Numbered from the stretch's first letter, positions 16,811-26,040 are shown. The stretch is 64,000 nt of DNA from Lysobacter sp. Root916 (GCF_001429785.1 NZ_LMJF01000001.1:1347878-1411877); one strand, 5' to 3'. Numbers and translations are program-made. Notes: generated from the sequence alone by a model not told the origin.

Positions 16811-17938
16811 TTACTGCTTCGGCTTATCGGATTTCTCGGCGGACGCGACCTGCTTGGGCGCGTTCTTGCCGATCAACTGCACCAGGGTGCCGTCGCGCAG
16901 CGCGGTCTTGCCCGCCACCACGACCTGATCGCCCTGCTTGATGCCAGCGCGCACCTCGGCCCATTCGCCGTCCAGGTAGCCCAGCTTGATCGGTACGCGC
17001 GTGGCCTTGGCGTTGCGGATCACGAACACCGCCGGATCGCCCTCGTCTTCGAGCAATGCGATGCGCGGCACCACCAGGGCGTCGGCGCGGTTGTCGTAGT
17101 CGATGCGGACGCGGCCGAACATGCCCGGCTGCAGGGTGTCGCCGCCGGCGAAGGTGCAGACCACGCGGAAGGTGCCGCTGCCCGAGTCCACCACCGGGGC
17201 GACGCGATCGACCGTGCCCTGGAAGATCTTGCCCGGCAGCGCGTCGACCGCCAGTTGTACCGGCAGGCCGGCCTTGAGGGTGGCCAGCTCGCGCTCGGGG
17301 ACATTGAGCGTGGCTTCCAGGCGCGAGGTGTCGACGATGCGGAAGATCGGAGTGTTGATCTGGACGAAGTTGCCGGTCTTGATCGAACGCGAGGCGATCA
17401 CGCCCGAGATAGGCGCCTGCACGTTGGCGTAGGACAGTTCGAGATTGGCCAGACGGTTGGCGGCGCGCGCGTTTTCCAGGTCGTAGCGCAGCTGGTCGTT
17501 GTCGTTGGCGCTGAGCAGGCGCTGCTCGGCCAATTGCTTGGAACGGGCGAAGTTGGCCTCCAGCTTGCGCATCTGCGCCGAGGTCTGGGCGGCCTGCAGT
17601 TCCGAACGCGCCGAGTCCAGGCGCACCAAGGTCTGGCCGGCGTGCACGATCTGGCCTTCCTCGGCCATCACGTTCAAGGCCACGCCCGAGGTCTTGGCGA
17701 CCACCTGGGATTCGGCGCGCGCCTCCAGGGGGGCGGTGCCGGTGTAGCTGGCCGCGATCGCCCGGCGCGAGGCCAGGGCGACTTCGACCGGGACGGCGTC
17801 GGGCGCCTTCTGTTCCTTGGCCTGGGCCTCGCCGGCCCCGCCGCCGCCCTTGCAGGCCGTCAGGGCCAGGGCGCAGGACAGCGCCAGGAGAGCGACACGG
17901 GCGGCCCCGGCCTTACGGAATGTGGTGTTTTGACGCAT
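16811..17938 (-). CDS. RND efflux periplasmic adaptor (membrane fusion lipoprotein)
   Basis: 375 residues. Lipobox LALTAC (Cys about 29) after a signal peptide, then a Gly/Ala-rich linker. The adaptor core has the first lipoyl half-motif (TGTAPLEARAESQVVAKTSGVAL), a hairpin of about 60 residues, and the second half (YANVQAPISGVIASRSIKTGNFVQ). Beta-barrel and membrane-proximal domains follow (VARVLPVVDSGSGTF-like segment, GMFGRVRIDYD). It links an inner-membrane permease to an outer-membrane factor; no TolC-type gene is encoded here. First gene of the efflux operon. Confidence 0.94.
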   Translation of the reverse strand: MRQNTTFRKAGAARVALLALSCALALTACKGGGGAGEAQAKEQKAPDAVPVEVALASRRAIAASYTGTAPLEARAESQVVAKTSGVALNVMAEEGQIVHAGQTLVRLDSARSELQAAQTSAQMRKLEANFARSKQLAEQRLLSANDNDQLRYDLENARAANRLANLELSYANVQAPISGVIASRSIKTGNFVQINTPIFRIVDTSRLEATLNVPERELATLKAGLPVQLAVDALPGKIFQGTVDRVAPVVDSGSGTFRVVCTFAGGDTLQPGMFGRVRIDYDNRADALVVPRIALLEDEGDPAVFVIRNAKATRVPIKLGYLDGEWAEVRAGIKQGDQVVVAGKTALRDGTLVQLIGKNAPKQVASAEKSDKPKQ

Positions 17939-18255
17939 TTCAGACGACCCCGATGGCTGAACTTGCTAGCTGGAACCGGCGCTTGTGCCGGTGTTGTATA
18001 TAGGTATATCACCCACCTCCGAAACCGCATCCGCCGAAGGTCATGGTGACTGCCGCCATGCCCAGGGCGCGGCGACCGGCAAACAGGACAACGGGCGACG
18101 CGCGCCTCATCGGCACACCCTGTCTATGCGATGCATCGAGGGACGACTTCGTTGCATCCGCATCGCGGGCTATACTTGCGGACTTATGCGCGGTCGTGAC
18201 CGTGCACAGCCAGCTACAACTCTTTCGCTAGCCATTCGAGATTGCGGATTACGAC
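17939..18255. promoter_or_regulatory. Divergent promoter region between the RND operon and the cytochrome genes
   Basis: No gene is visible. On the plus strand TATACT at 18171-18176 is a good -10 for the cytochrome genes, but no well-spaced -35 was found. On the minus side the AT-rich motif GTATATAGGTATAT (about 17997-18010) stands out in GC-rich DNA and could be the -10 or an operator for the efflux operon. Beside it lies a small inverted repeat, ACCGGC/GCCGGT (17975-17992). No regulator gene is adjacent. Confidence 0.45.
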
Positions 18256-18663
18256 ATGATGCGACCGCTGACGATCGCCGCCTGCTTTGCCCTGACCATC
18301 GCCGCCGCATTGGCCGCGAACGCCGAGGACAAGGCTCCGGCCGCCACTCCCGCCGCTCCGGCCGCGGCCACCGCCGCTCCGGCTCCCGCCGCCAAGGCGC
18401 CGGCCATCAAGGGCAACGCCGACACGGGTCGCCAGCTCACCTACACCTGCCAGGGCTGCCACGGCGTCACCGGCTACAAGAACGCCTATCCGAACTATCA
18501 CGTGCCGAAGATCGTCGGCCAGTCGGAGGTGTACCTGACCACCGCGTTGACCGAATACAAGAAGGGCACCCGCAAGCATCCGACGATGCAGGCGCAGGCG
18601 CAGAGCTTCTCGGATCAGGACATCGCCGATATCGCCGCCTTCCTTTCGACCGCGAAGCAGTGA
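18256..18663 (+). CDS. Cytochrome c, small periplasmic
   Basis: 135 residues. A cleavable signal peptide (about residues 1-23) and an Ala/Pro-rich linker precede a single class I cytochrome c domain. Haem binding is CQGCH at about 65-69 and the likely axial Met lies in HPTMQAQA. The domain resembles one half of cytochrome c4 and probably carries electrons to terminal oxidases. It is followed after 11 bases by a second cytochrome gene, so both form one operon. Confidence 0.92.
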   Translation: MMRPLTIAACFALTIAAALAANAEDKAPAATPAAPAAATAAPAPAAKAPAIKGNADTGRQLTYTCQGCHGVTGYKNAYPNYHVPKIVGQSEVYLTTALTEYKKGTRKHPTMQAQAQSFSDQDIADIAAFLSTAKQ

Positions 18664-18674
18664 GCAGCCGCCCC

Positions 18675-19109
18675 ATGACGACCAAGCACCTCGCCATCGC
18701 CCTGTTCGCCGCCCTCGCCGTGTCCGCCTGCTCGCAGGGCGACACCCCGGCCGAGCATTCCTCCGCCGACCGCGCCGAAGGCCACACCTCCTCCTCGTCC
18801 GGCCTGCCGGCCGGCCACATCGCCGCCGGCGAGAAGTTGGCCAGCACCAAGAGCGCGGCCACCGGCCAGTCCTGCGTGGACTGCCACGGCGCCGAAGGCA
18901 ATGCCCCGATCGACGCCACCTACCCCATGCTCGGCGGCCAGTACCACGACTACATCGCGCACTCGCTGCAGATGTACCGCGACGGCGACCGCGAGAATTC
19001 GACGATGGCGAGCCAGGCCAAGCCCCTGACCGACCAGCAGATCGCCGACCTCGCCGCCTACTTCGGTTCGCGCGAAAGCAAGCTGCACGATCTGCATAAC
19101 GTGCATTGA
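18675..19109 (+). CDS. Cytochrome c lipoprotein (c4-like half)
   Basis: 144 residues. Lipobox LAVSAC (Cys about 18) followed by a Ser-rich linker predicts membrane anchoring. One haem site, CVDCH, and a later Met (NSTMASQAK) give a c4-like single-haem domain with the usual PMLGGQYHDYIAHSL segment. Together with the preceding gene the pair looks like a cytochrome c4 split over two chains, one soluble and one anchored. Ends at a strong terminator. Confidence 0.92.
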   Translation: MTTKHLAIALFAALAVSACSQGDTPAEHSSADRAEGHTSSSSGLPAGHIAAGEKLASTKSAATGQSCVDCHGAEGNAPIDATYPMLGGQYHDYIAHSLQMYRDGDRENSTMASQAKPLTDQQIADLAAYFGSRESKLHDLHNVH

Positions 19110-19128
19110 TCCAGGCGCACGCGATAGC

Positions 19129-19158
19129 AAAAGGCCCGCTTCGGCGGGCCTTTTTTTT
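19129..19158 (+). terminator. Rho-independent terminator of the cytochrome operon
   Basis: Stem AAGGCCCGC / GCGGGCCTT with a TTCG loop followed by a run of T at 19149-19158, 20 bases after the stop codon. Confidence 0.95.
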
Positions 19159-19236
19159 GGGAATGAGAAGTGCGCAGTGAGCGACCAGCGCTCCTCGTTA
19201 CTCACTTCTCACTACTCACTTCTCGCTCCTAAGCCC

Positions 19237-20931
19237 CTAGCCCCCAGGCTTCACGCTGCCATTGTCCTCCTGCAGGCCGGGCTTGAACGGAATGTCCGGC
19301 GGCGGGCGCGCGATCGCGGGTTGCTCGTTGAGGTTGGGGTCGTTGATGCTGCAGGCGCCGCCCAGGGCCAGCAGCGAGACGCCGCAGACGATGCTCTTGG
19401 TGGTGCCCGGGATCGGGATCGCGACTTCCTTGAAGCCCTTGCGCACCCATTCCTGCAACAGGGTCTCGTTGGGCCGCCAGTACTTGTCGAACGCGGTCGG
19501 CTCGTAATCGTTGGGCTTGCGCCGCAGCCAGGTGCCGGCGCGGTCGATGTTCTTGATTTCCTGAGTGATCGTGCCCGGCGGGAAGCCCGGCGAGGCCGAG
19601 CCCGGCTGCTCGCCCAGGCGCACGCTGCCGTCGCTGTTGAACAGGCCCGGCTTCTCGCCGCGCTGGCCGCCGGGGACGTTGCGCGTGGACTGGCCCCAGT
19701 CGTCGCCGCGCCGCGGCGTGGCGATGCCGCCCGGCGCCGGCGTCGGCTTGGGACCGGCGCCGCCGGCACTCGCGGCCGGACGCGTGCCGCTGGGGCTCGG
19801 CGTGCCGGCGGTGCTGGGCGCGGCGGTCGGCGCCGAACGCGTCGCCGCCGTCGAAGCGGGCGCGTTGGACGACGCCGACGACGACGCAGGCGCCGTCGCG
19901 GCCGCGCTCGCGGCGGCAGCGGCCGGCGCCGGAACATCGCGGGTGCGTACGTTCGGAGTGGCCGCGCGCAGCTGCGGCGCGGCCGCGGTCGGAGTCGGCA
20001 GTTCGCGTATCGGCGCGCGCTGCAGCGGCGCCGGCACTTCGCGCGCGGCGACCTCGGGCAGGCGCGCGCTCAGAGACGGCGCGGCGAGTTCGCGCTGCGG
20101 CAGGTCGCGCCGGATCGGCTGCACCGGCTCGGAGACGTCGGCCTGGCGCACTTGCTGGGTCGGCGCCGACAGCTCCGGCACGACGATCGCGGTCTCGGTG
20201 CGGCGCTTGGTCGGCGGCAGGGTGAATACGGTGGTTTCCGGCGGGCTGGGCACCGGCTCGCTCACCGCCACCGGCTGCTCCACCGTCGGCGGCGGCAACT
20301 GCGGCTCGGGCACGTCGCGCTGCGGGATATCGGGCGCGGCCGCTTCCAGGGTCGGCGTGGGCAGCGCCGGCGAGGCGATGCTGGCGGTCGCCGACGCGGC
20401 CGCATCGGCCGGCGCCGGCGCGGCCTGGGCCGCGGATTCCTGCGGTTGCTGGCTGGGCTGGTCGGGGCCGCCGCCGGGTTCCTCCGGCGTGCCCACGCCG
20501 ATGTACTCGACCTGGACCACGGTCTCGCCCTCGGGCGGCGGCGCCGGCGTGCCCAGGAACTGCAGGTACATCAGCCACAGCAGCAGGCCGCCGAAGAACA
20601 AATGCCACAACAGCGTGACCACGACCGCGAACCAGTGCACGCCGCGGGTCTCGCGCTCCGGCGGCTGCCATTGCTGGCGCCACAGCGTCGCGAAGGCCTG
20701 CCAACGGTTGAGATCGCCGACCCGGCGCGGCGGCTGGGTCAGCGGCCGTTCCAGCAGTTGATCGACGATGGCGGCGGCGGGCGCGCCGGTCACCCGGCCG
20801 ACGCGTTCGCCCATGGCGGCGAACCAGGTCGCCCAGCCGGGCGGAAACTCGCCGGGCTTGAGCGAATCGCGACGCACATTCAGACGCAGCCTGCGCTGCA
20901 GGGCTTCGATGAGTGCGGCGGCGGAATACAT
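19237..20931 (-). CDS. TonB-like transmembrane protein with long Pro/Ala-rich spacer
   Basis: 564 residues. The cytoplasmic N-terminus (about 95 residues) is followed by one transmembrane helix ([27 protein letters not shown], about 100-125). A long Pro/Ala/Glu/Gln-rich segment (about 130-400) could span the periplasm as in TonB. The C-terminal 130 residues contain [21 protein letters not shown] and a conserved region with a lipoprotein-like GGACSINDP, but no clear TonB C-terminal domain. Similar proteins next to nfuA in Xanthomonadaceae are annotated only as transmembrane repetitive proteins. Start is 19 bases after nfuA, so translation is probably coupled. Function is unknown. Confidence 0.7.
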   Translation of the reverse strand: MYSAAALIEALQRRLRLNVRRDSLKPGEFPPGWATWFAAMGERVGRVTGAPAAAIVDQLLERPLTQPPRRVGDLNRWQAFATLWRQQWQPPERETRGVHWFAVVVTLLWHLFFGGLLLWLMYLQFLGTPAPPPEGETVVQVEYIGVGTPEEPGGGPDQPSQQPQESAAQAAPAPADAAASATASIASPALPTPTLEAAAPDIPQRDVPEPQLPPPTVEQPVAVSEPVPSPPETTVFTLPPTKRRTETAIVVPELSAPTQQVRQADVSEPVQPIRRDLPQRELAAPSLSARLPEVAAREVPAPLQRAPIRELPTPTAAAPQLRAATPNVRTRDVPAPAAAAASAAATAPASSSASSNAPASTAATRSAPTAAPSTAGTPSPSGTRPAASAGGAGPKPTPAPGGIATPRRGDDWGQSTRNVPGGQRGEKPGLFNSDGSVRLGEQPGSASPGFPPGTITQEIKNIDRAGTWLRRKPNDYEPTAFDKYWRPNETLLQEWVRKGFKEVAIPIPGTTKSIVCGVSLLALGGACSINDPNLNEQPAIARPPPDIPFKPGLQEDNGSVKPGG

Positions 20932-20950
20932 CTACGGCGCCGCGCCGGGC

Positions 20951-21547
20951 TCAGGCCGCGGATTCGCGGCGGATATACGGAGCCTCGCCGGTCTCGTGGT
21001 CGGTGGCGTCGCGCACCGCGGTCACGCCGGGCACCTTGCTCATCAGGGTCTTCTCGATGCCCTGCTTGAGGGTGACGTCGGCCATGCCGCAGCCGTGGCA
21101 ACCGCCGCCGAAGCGCAGCAGCACCACGCCCTCGGCGGTCACTTCCTGCACCGACACGTGGCCGCGATGTTCGGCCAGCTGCGGATTGATCTCGTGCTCG
21201 ACCAGCCAATGCACGCGCTCGACCAGCGAGGCCGAGTCGGTCGGCGCCTCGCCCTTGATCTTGGGCGCGCGGATCTGCAGTTGGCCGCCGGTGGCCATGG
21301 TTTCGTAGTCGATCTCGGCGCCGTCCAGGTACTTCACGCTGACCGCTTCCAGCCACAGGGTGAAGCCGTCGCAGTCGATCGCCCATTCGTCGCCGGCCAG
21401 GTCGCCGGGCTCGGCGAACTCCAGGCGCACGTCCGCGCGCGGCGTGCCGGCGTGCACCGCCGACAGCTTCACGCCCAGGCCGGGCAGCGCCTCGCGCTCG
21501 ATCAGCTTGCGGAAATGGGTCTGTGCGGATTCGGAAATGTTGATCAT
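20951..21547 (-). CDS. nfuA: Fe-S cluster carrier NfuA
   Basis: 198 residues. N-terminal A-type-like degenerate domain ([14 protein letters not shown], residues 1-95) fused to a C-terminal Nfu domain (about 110-180). The cluster-binding CxxC lies in [19 protein letters not shown]. The N-terminal domain lacks the Cys set of true A-type carriers, as in E. coli NfuA. It delivers 4Fe-4S clusters to client proteins, especially under oxidative or iron stress. Confidence 0.95.
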   Translation of the reverse strand: MINISESAQTHFRKLIEREALPGLGVKLSAVHAGTPRADVRLEFAEPGDLAGDEWAIDCDGFTLWLEAVSVKYLDGAEIDYETMATGGQLQIRAPKIKGEAPTDSASLVERVHWLVEHEINPQLAEHRGHVSVQEVTAEGVVLLRFGGGCHGCGMADVTLKQGIEKTLMSKVPGVTAVRDATDHETGEAPYIRRESAA

Positions 21548-21676
21548 GGGGCTATTCTAGCGGGGTCCGTGTCACGTGAAGACACACCCCGACGGCCGCG
21601 GCGGCCGCTGTTGCGAGTTCCATTCAGGCAAGCCCGAACGGACCCGCAGCCCAGCCCCGCAAGGAGCGCAAGTCCG

Positions 21677-22018
21677 ATGAACGATCTGATCCCCCTCGCC
21701 CAGGCGCATTGCCTGGCCCGCCGCGGCAGCGAACACCGCCTCAGCGAGGCGCGCGTGCGCGAACTGCTGCCGGAAGTGCCGGGCTGGGAACTGGCCGAAG
21801 ACGGTCACGCGCTGGTGCGCACCTTCCGCTTCGACGACTACTACCGCACCATGGCCTTCGTGAACGCGCTGGCCTTCATGGCTCATCGCGAGGACCACCA
21901 CCCCGACCTGGGCGTGCATTACGACCGTTGCGTGGTGCGTTATTCCACTCACGACGTCGGCGGGCTCAGCGAGAACGATTTCATCTGCGCCGCCAAAGCC
22001 GACGCCCTCACCGGTTGA
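21677..22018 (+). CDS. phhB: Pterin-4a-carbinolamine dehydratase
   Basis: 113 residues. The start at 21677 is preceded by AAGGAG ten bases upstream. The active-site signature is present: [53 protein letters not shown] contains the paired His (EDHHPD) and the third His (STHD). It regenerates tetrahydrobiopterin cofactor for phenylalanine hydroxylase. No phhA gene is in the window, so a role beyond aromatic metabolism is open. Confidence 0.92.
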   Translation: MNDLIPLAQAHCLARRGSEHRLSEARVRELLPEVPGWELAEDGHALVRTFRFDDYYRTMAFVNALAFMAHREDHHPDLGVHYDRCVVRYSTHDVGGLSENDFICAAKADALTG

Positions 22019-22026
22019 CCGCCGCC

Positions 22027-22458
22027 ATGACCAGCCCCGTTTCGCTCCCTTCCCTGCGCATCGTGGCCGCGACCGTGGCCCTGTGCGCGTCGCTCGCGGC
22101 CTGCAAGAAGCCGGCCGAGGAACCCATCATCCGCTCCACCGAGCCGCTCGCGGTGAGCACGCCGCCCCCCACCTACCCGATGGAACTGGGCTGCGAGGAC
22201 ATCGGCGGCACGGCCGTGCTCAAGGTCGTCATCGGGGTCGAGGGCAAGCCCACCGATATCCGCATCGTCCAGACCAGCAAGACCAAGCAGCTCGACGACG
22301 CCGCGGTCACGGCGGTGCGCGGTTGGACCTTCCGCGCCGCCACCCGCGCCGGCAAGCCCACGCCGGTCTCGATCCAGGTGCCGGTGACCTTCGCCCCGCC
22401 GGCGGTGCGTCCGGAGTCGTGCTTCGTGTACGACGAGGAAAAGAAGAACAAGCTCTGA
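22027..22458 (+). CDS. Exported lipoprotein with TonB C-terminal domain
   Basis: 143 residues starting 8 bases after the phhB stop. Lipobox LAAC in ATVALCASLAACKK (Cys about 25). After a short linker comes a complete TonB C-terminal domain: YPMELGCEDIGGTAVLKVVIGVEGKPTDIRIVQTSKTKQLDDAAVTAVRGWTF. There is no inner-membrane TonB anchor and no Pro-rich spacer, so it cannot act as classical TonB with ExbBD. First of three consecutive genes with this domain. The pair of Cys (GCED and ESCF) could form a disulphide. Confidence 0.8.
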   Translation: MTSPVSLPSLRIVAATVALCASLAACKKPAEEPIIRSTEPLAVSTPPPTYPMELGCEDIGGTAVLKVVIGVEGKPTDIRIVQTSKTKQLDDAAVTAVRGWTFRAATRAGKPTPVSIQVPVTFAPPAVRPESCFVYDEEKKNKL

Positions 22459-22564
22459 GCGAGGATTGCGCTGGGGTCTGAGGCCGTGCGGTTCGCGCGC
22501 GGCCTTTGCCTTGGATCGTCTATTCGCATTTGCAGCATCACGAGCTCCGGGGAGCCGCGCCACC

Positions 22565-23299
22565 ATGTCCGTTCGTCCGAATCGCCGCAGGCTGTGGCCA
22601 CTCGCGCTGATCCTGTTGGCCGGCAGTGCGATCGCGCAAACCCCGCCCGCGCCACCTGGCCCGCCGGCATCGGTCGCGATCGATCCGAGCAAGCCGCAGC
22701 GCCCGCTCGCCGCGCGCTCGGCAGTGCAACCGCGCTATCCGCGCGATCAGGCCTGTTTGCGCATAGAGGGCACCGTCGGCCTGGTCGTCACCGTCGGCGC
22801 CGACGACAGTGTGTCGGCGGTCGAGATCGAACGCAGCTCGGGCAGCGCCGAACTAGACCGCGCGGCGGCCGAGGGCGCGCGTCGCACGCGCTGGCAGGCC
22901 GAAATCGTGAACGGCGAAGCGGTCGCCGCCAGCCTGCCCCTGGCGGTGAAGTTCGTGTCGGACGATGAGCCGCGCGAGTACTGTCGGCGCGTCGAGATCA
23001 CCCTGTTCGGGGACGACGGCGAGGACGTTATTCCCGCATCCGCGGAGCCGATCGAGATGCGGGTGGAATTGTTCGTGCCGACCGTACTGGAAGCACGGTT
23101 GCAATTGCGCCGCATCGGCGCGCCGTCGCAGAGCGAATCCCCGATCCACGAACAGCGCCGCAAGCTGGAGCGACCGGACAACGAGCGTCGCAGCTCGTTC
23201 GACGCAAGCGTGCCGCGGCCGCCCAGCCCGGGGCGCTACGCGCTGGACGTGTTGGTCGACGGCGAGCCGCGCGCGCACCACGAATTCGAAGTGCGCTGA
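22565..23299 (+). CDS. Exported protein with TonB C-terminal domain and extra beta domain (paralogue A)
   Basis: 244 residues from the ATG at 22565 (GGGGAG site upstream). Signal peptide to about residue 25 (LLAGSAIAQTPP). TonB C-terminal-like domain at about 45-140: YPRDQACLRIEGTVGLVVTVGADDSVSAVEIERSSGSAELDRAA. Then a second beta-rich domain of about 95 residues ending RYALDVLVDGEPRAHHEFEVR. It is clearly paralogous to the next gene in both domains. A longer upstream ATG (22466) would place a non-signal sequence ahead of the hydrophobic stretch and is less likely. Function unknown. Confidence 0.75.
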   Translation: MSVRPNRRRLWPLALILLAGSAIAQTPPAPPGPPASVAIDPSKPQRPLAARSAVQPRYPRDQACLRIEGTVGLVVTVGADDSVSAVEIERSSGSAELDRAAAEGARRTRWQAEIVNGEAVAASLPLAVKFVSDDEPREYCRRVEITLFGDDGEDVIPASAEPIEMRVELFVPTVLEARLQLRRIGAPSQSESPIHEQRRKLERPDNERRSSFDASVPRPPSPGRYALDVLVDGEPRAHHEFEVR

Positions 23300-23465
23300 G
23301 GCGTTCCGTGCGCGCGCCGGTGGCGCTGCCGCAAGCCGCGCACGGCCTGCCGCAAGGTATCGGGCGACTGCACGGCGAGCGAGCGCGAATCGGCGATGAT
23401 GGCGTCCGCGTCCGTCATGGCGGCGGCAGCGCATCCCACCGAGACCTGGGGAGGCCTCGTTTTAC

Positions 23466-24245
23466 ATGATCCGTACCCTTGCACGCCGCGCCGCACCCCT
23501 GTTCGCGCTGATCCTGTTGTCGTCGTATGCCGCGGTTCACGCGCAAACGCCGCTTCCGCCGCCTCCCTCGCCGCCGCAGGGCGGCTGGGACACACCGCCA
23601 CGCGTGGTCGATCCGCGCCTGCGCCAGCGCGACGCCAAGATGAAGACCCCGATGCGGGTGCGCTACCCCGACGCCGAAGCCTGCATGCGCATCTCCGGCA
23701 CTACCACTTTGGTCGTGACGATCGGGGCCGAAGGCGACGTGCTCGACGTCGGGATCGAACACAGCTCGCGCAACCGCAACCTCGACCGCGCCGCGTTTGC
23801 GGCCGCCCGCGAGACGCGCTGGACCCCGGAGATCTTCAACGGCCAGGCCACGCCGTCGCGGGCGCGCATTCCGGTCGATTTCGTGCTGCCCGAGGTCTCG
23901 TCCGAAAGCTGCCGGCGCGTGAGCGTGGCCCTGGTCGACGCGCAAGGCGCCGCGCAGCTCACCCCACCCCCGGTCGGCCAACCGCTGCGCGCGAAGATCG
24001 GCCTGTACGTACCCGCCAAGCTCGAGCTCAGGCTGGCGCTGCGCCGCGCCGACCCCAAGGCCAGCGACAACCCCGACCTGTATCCGGTGGTGCACGAAGA
24101 AAGCCGCAGCCTGGAACCCCCGGCGCACGCCGAATTCAGCAGCCTCGACTACGCCACGCCACAGCCGCTGAGCGCGGGCGCCTACCTGTTCGAAGTCCGC
24201 GTCGACGGCGAACTGCGCAGCAGCACGGCGATCGAGGTGCGTTGA
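23466..24245 (+). CDS. Exported protein with TonB C-terminal domain and extra beta domain (paralogue B)
   Basis: 259 residues. Signal peptide (MIRTLARRAAPLFALILLSSYAAVHAQ) and a Pro-rich linker precede a TonB-like domain: RYPDAEACMRISGTTTLVVTIGAEGDVLDVGIEHSSRNRNLDRAAFAAARETRW. The C-terminal beta domain, from about residue 150, matches paralogue A down to the ending YLFEVRVDGELRSSTAIEVR. Both paralogues keep Cys in the first strand region and in the SCRRV/YCRRV junction, consistent with an interdomain disulphide. 166 bases separate it from paralogue A. Confidence 0.75.
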   Translation: MIRTLARRAAPLFALILLSSYAAVHAQTPLPPPPSPPQGGWDTPPRVVDPRLRQRDAKMKTPMRVRYPDAEACMRISGTTTLVVTIGAEGDVLDVGIEHSSRNRNLDRAAFAAARETRWTPEIFNGQATPSRARIPVDFVLPEVSSESCRRVSVALVDAQGAAQLTPPPVGQPLRAKIGLYVPAKLELRLALRRADPKASDNPDLYPVVHEESRSLEPPAHAEFSSLDYATPQPLSAGAYLFEVRVDGELRSSTAIEVR

Positions 24246-24265
24246 GCAAGCACCGACAGACGACG

Positions 24266-24553
24266 ATGGGCAGCGATCTCGAACCCTTGATGCTCAACTG
24301 CGGCGAACACGGCCAGCGCATCGCCACCGTCATCTGCCGCCACTTGCTCGGCGGCAGCGACCTCCCCAGGGCGGGGTTCATCGAGAACAGCGACGACCCG
24401 AACGACCTTCAGGCCTGGTGCCATGCCTGCGAAGCCAAGTTCGAAGCCGAAGGCGACATGACCGAGGCCTTCCGGGCGTTCAACGACTTCGCGGTGGTGT
24501 GCGTGGACTGCTATCTGGCCGCCAAGGCGCACCACTCCCTGGTGGGCCAATGA
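24266..24553 (+). CDS. Small conserved protein with CxxC pairs
   Basis: 95 residues. Four Cys in two CxxC pairs (WCHACEAKF and VVCVDCYLA), plus CGEHGQ and VICRH near the N-terminus, suggest zinc binding. It has no signal peptide or membrane segment. The start lies 20 bases after the preceding stop, so it is probably cotranscribed. I do not recognise a function; similar small proteins are known only as hypotheticals. Its 3' end nearly touches the convergent rluC gene. Confidence 0.7.
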   Translation: MGSDLEPLMLNCGEHGQRIATVICRHLLGGSDLPRAGFIENSDDPNDLQAWCHACEAKFEAEGDMTEAFRAFNDFAVVCVDCYLAAKAHHSLVGQ

Positions 24554-24562
24554 CTCGCTGGA

Positions 24563-25522
24563 TCAAGCCAACCGATCCAGCACCTCGATCAACTCCGGCG
24601 CCAGCGGCGCGTTCAATAGATAAGGTTCGCGGCCGCCGTCCAGCGCGAACTCCAGGGTCGAGGCGTGCAGGAACAGCCGGCGCAGGCCGGCCTGGTCGCG
24701 CAGGCGCTTGTTGGCCTCCGGGTCGCCGTACTTGTCGTCGCCGGCCACCGCGTGGCCGATGTGCTGGGCGTGCACGCGGATCTGGTGGGTGCGCCCGGTC
24801 TCGATCCGGACCTCGCAATAGGACTGCCCCCCGCGCCGCTCCAGCACCTTGAAATGGCTGAGCGAGGCCTTGCCGTCGCGGTGGACCTGAACGTGGCGCT
24901 CGCCGCCCTGGCGCAGGCCGATGTGCAGCGGTGCATCCACGCTCATCACCCCGTCGGGCACGCGCCCGGTCAGCAGGGCCAGGTAGCGTTTTGCGATACC
25001 GCCGTCCTCGCGCATCAGGGCCTGCATCTCGGTCAGGGCCGAGCGCTTCTTGGCCACGATCAGCAGCCCCGAGGTGTCGCGGTCCAGGCGGTGGACCAGC
25101 TCCAGGGTCTGGCCGGGGCGCAGCGCGCGCAGGGTCTCGATGGCGCCGAAACTGATGCCGCTGCCGCCGTGGCTGGCCACCCCGGAGGGCTTGTTCAGGG
25201 CCAGCAGGCGCGCGTCCTCGAACACGATCGCGGCGTCCAGGGCGTCCATGAAGCCCTTGGGCGGGGCCGCTTTTTCTCCGACCTCGCTGAGACGGACCGG
25301 CGGAATGCGCACCTCGTCGCCGGCCTCGAGCTTGCGCTCGGCCTTGGCGCGGCCGCCGTTGACCCGGACCTGGCCCGAACGGACCAGCTTATAAATCAAT
25401 GAACGCGGCGCGCCTTTGAGCTGGCCGAGCAGGAAGTTATCGAGCCGCTGACCTTCACGGTCGTCCGGCACACGAATAGTGCGGGCCCCGGGGCCCGTGG
25501 CGGTGTTGGCTGGAGAGGTCAT
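24563..25522 (-). CDS. rluC: 23S rRNA pseudouridine synthase RluC
   Basis: 319 residues from ATG 25522. S4-like RNA-binding domain near residues 20-75 (RLDNFLLGQLKGAPRSLIYKLVRSGQVRVNG). Catalytic RluA-family motif VHRLDRDTSGLLIVAKK with the active Asp near 150. Later motifs IETGRTHQIRVHAQHIGHAVAGDDKYG and FLHA are present. It isomerises uridines 955, 2504 and 2580 (E. coli numbering) of 23S rRNA. It is divergent from rne as in E. coli, which supports RluC over the related RluD. Confidence 0.93.
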   Translation of the reverse strand: MTSPANTATGPGARTIRVPDDREGQRLDNFLLGQLKGAPRSLIYKLVRSGQVRVNGGRAKAERKLEAGDEVRIPPVRLSEVGEKAAPPKGFMDALDAAIVFEDARLLALNKPSGVASHGGSGISFGAIETLRALRPGQTLELVHRLDRDTSGLLIVAKKRSALTEMQALMREDGGIAKRYLALLTGRVPDGVMSVDAPLHIGLRQGGERHVQVHRDGKASLSHFKVLERRGGQSYCEVRIETGRTHQIRVHAQHIGHAVAGDDKYGDPEANKRLRDQAGLRRLFLHASTLEFALDGGREPYLLNAPLAPELIEVLDRLA

Positions 25523-26040
25523 CCGGAAAGCGTTATCTGTTACACTCGCGACGCGAGATAAGGTTTTGATTTCGCTGGGAGTTGTCCTGCAGGTCGCGCC
25601 AGATGGGCATGACCGCAGGATGTGGGCCGAAAGCCCCTCCTCGCGATTCCGGTCCGCGTCTAACCACTGCCCACGGGGTAGCCATGTTAGCAGCGACGGT
25701 CCGGCGGAACCCGCCCTCGCCCGGTGGCTCTCCCGCAGGGGCGACACCATCGCGATGAACACGACCCGCGCGGCGCCCCGGTTCGAACCGAAGGCTGCCG
25801 CCGGGCCCCCGCCCCGAGCGACGTTCGCGTCGCCGGTCCGAAAGTCAGGCAATAAAGAAACAAGCGCTCCCGCGGCGTGCCGTGGTGTAGAAGCGCTGGT
25901 AGTGGAAGTTTCGCCGGCGCGCGCCGGGCGCAGAGCGGTTTACCGCCCTGCAGCGTACAGGCCGCGACGGCGGGGCTTCGGTTCCCAGATAGCGAAACGC
26001 CATGGCGTTCCGCGCGGTAGAGCGCGCGAGGAACGCAACA
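25523..26040 (+). promoter_or_regulatory. rluC-rne divergent region and long rne 5' leader
   Basis: 518 bases with no credible gene. In E. coli the same arrangement contains the rne promoters and an untranslated leader of several hundred bases whose hairpins let RNase E limit its own synthesis. An AT-richer patch at 25531-25560 (containing TGTTACACT) is a candidate promoter zone, not resolved further. Near the 3' end several hairpins are visible: AGCGCT repeats at 25862-25897, and the start-proximal one described separately. Autoregulation is inferred from synteny. Confidence 0.55.
26005..26036 (+). promoter_or_regulatory. Hairpin sequestering the rne ribosome binding site
   Basis: The arm GCGTTCC (26005-26011) pairs with GGAACGC (26030-26036), extended by a second block of GC pairs (26013-26016 with 26025-26028). 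The likely Shine-Dalgarno GAGGAA (26028-26033) is inside the 3' arm, and ATG begins 4 bases after the stem. Folded leader would block initiation. A trans factor or cleavage by RNase E could open it. Confidence 0.55.

Noticed and set aside
12944-18049. Open frame of 1700 codons opposite the RND operon
   Set aside because: Antisense shadow of three well-supported genes in high-GC DNA.
22027-24245. Three genes as a complete TonB-ExbB-ExbD system
   Set aside because: No ExbB/ExbD homologues are present and none of the proteins has a TonB-type membrane anchor.
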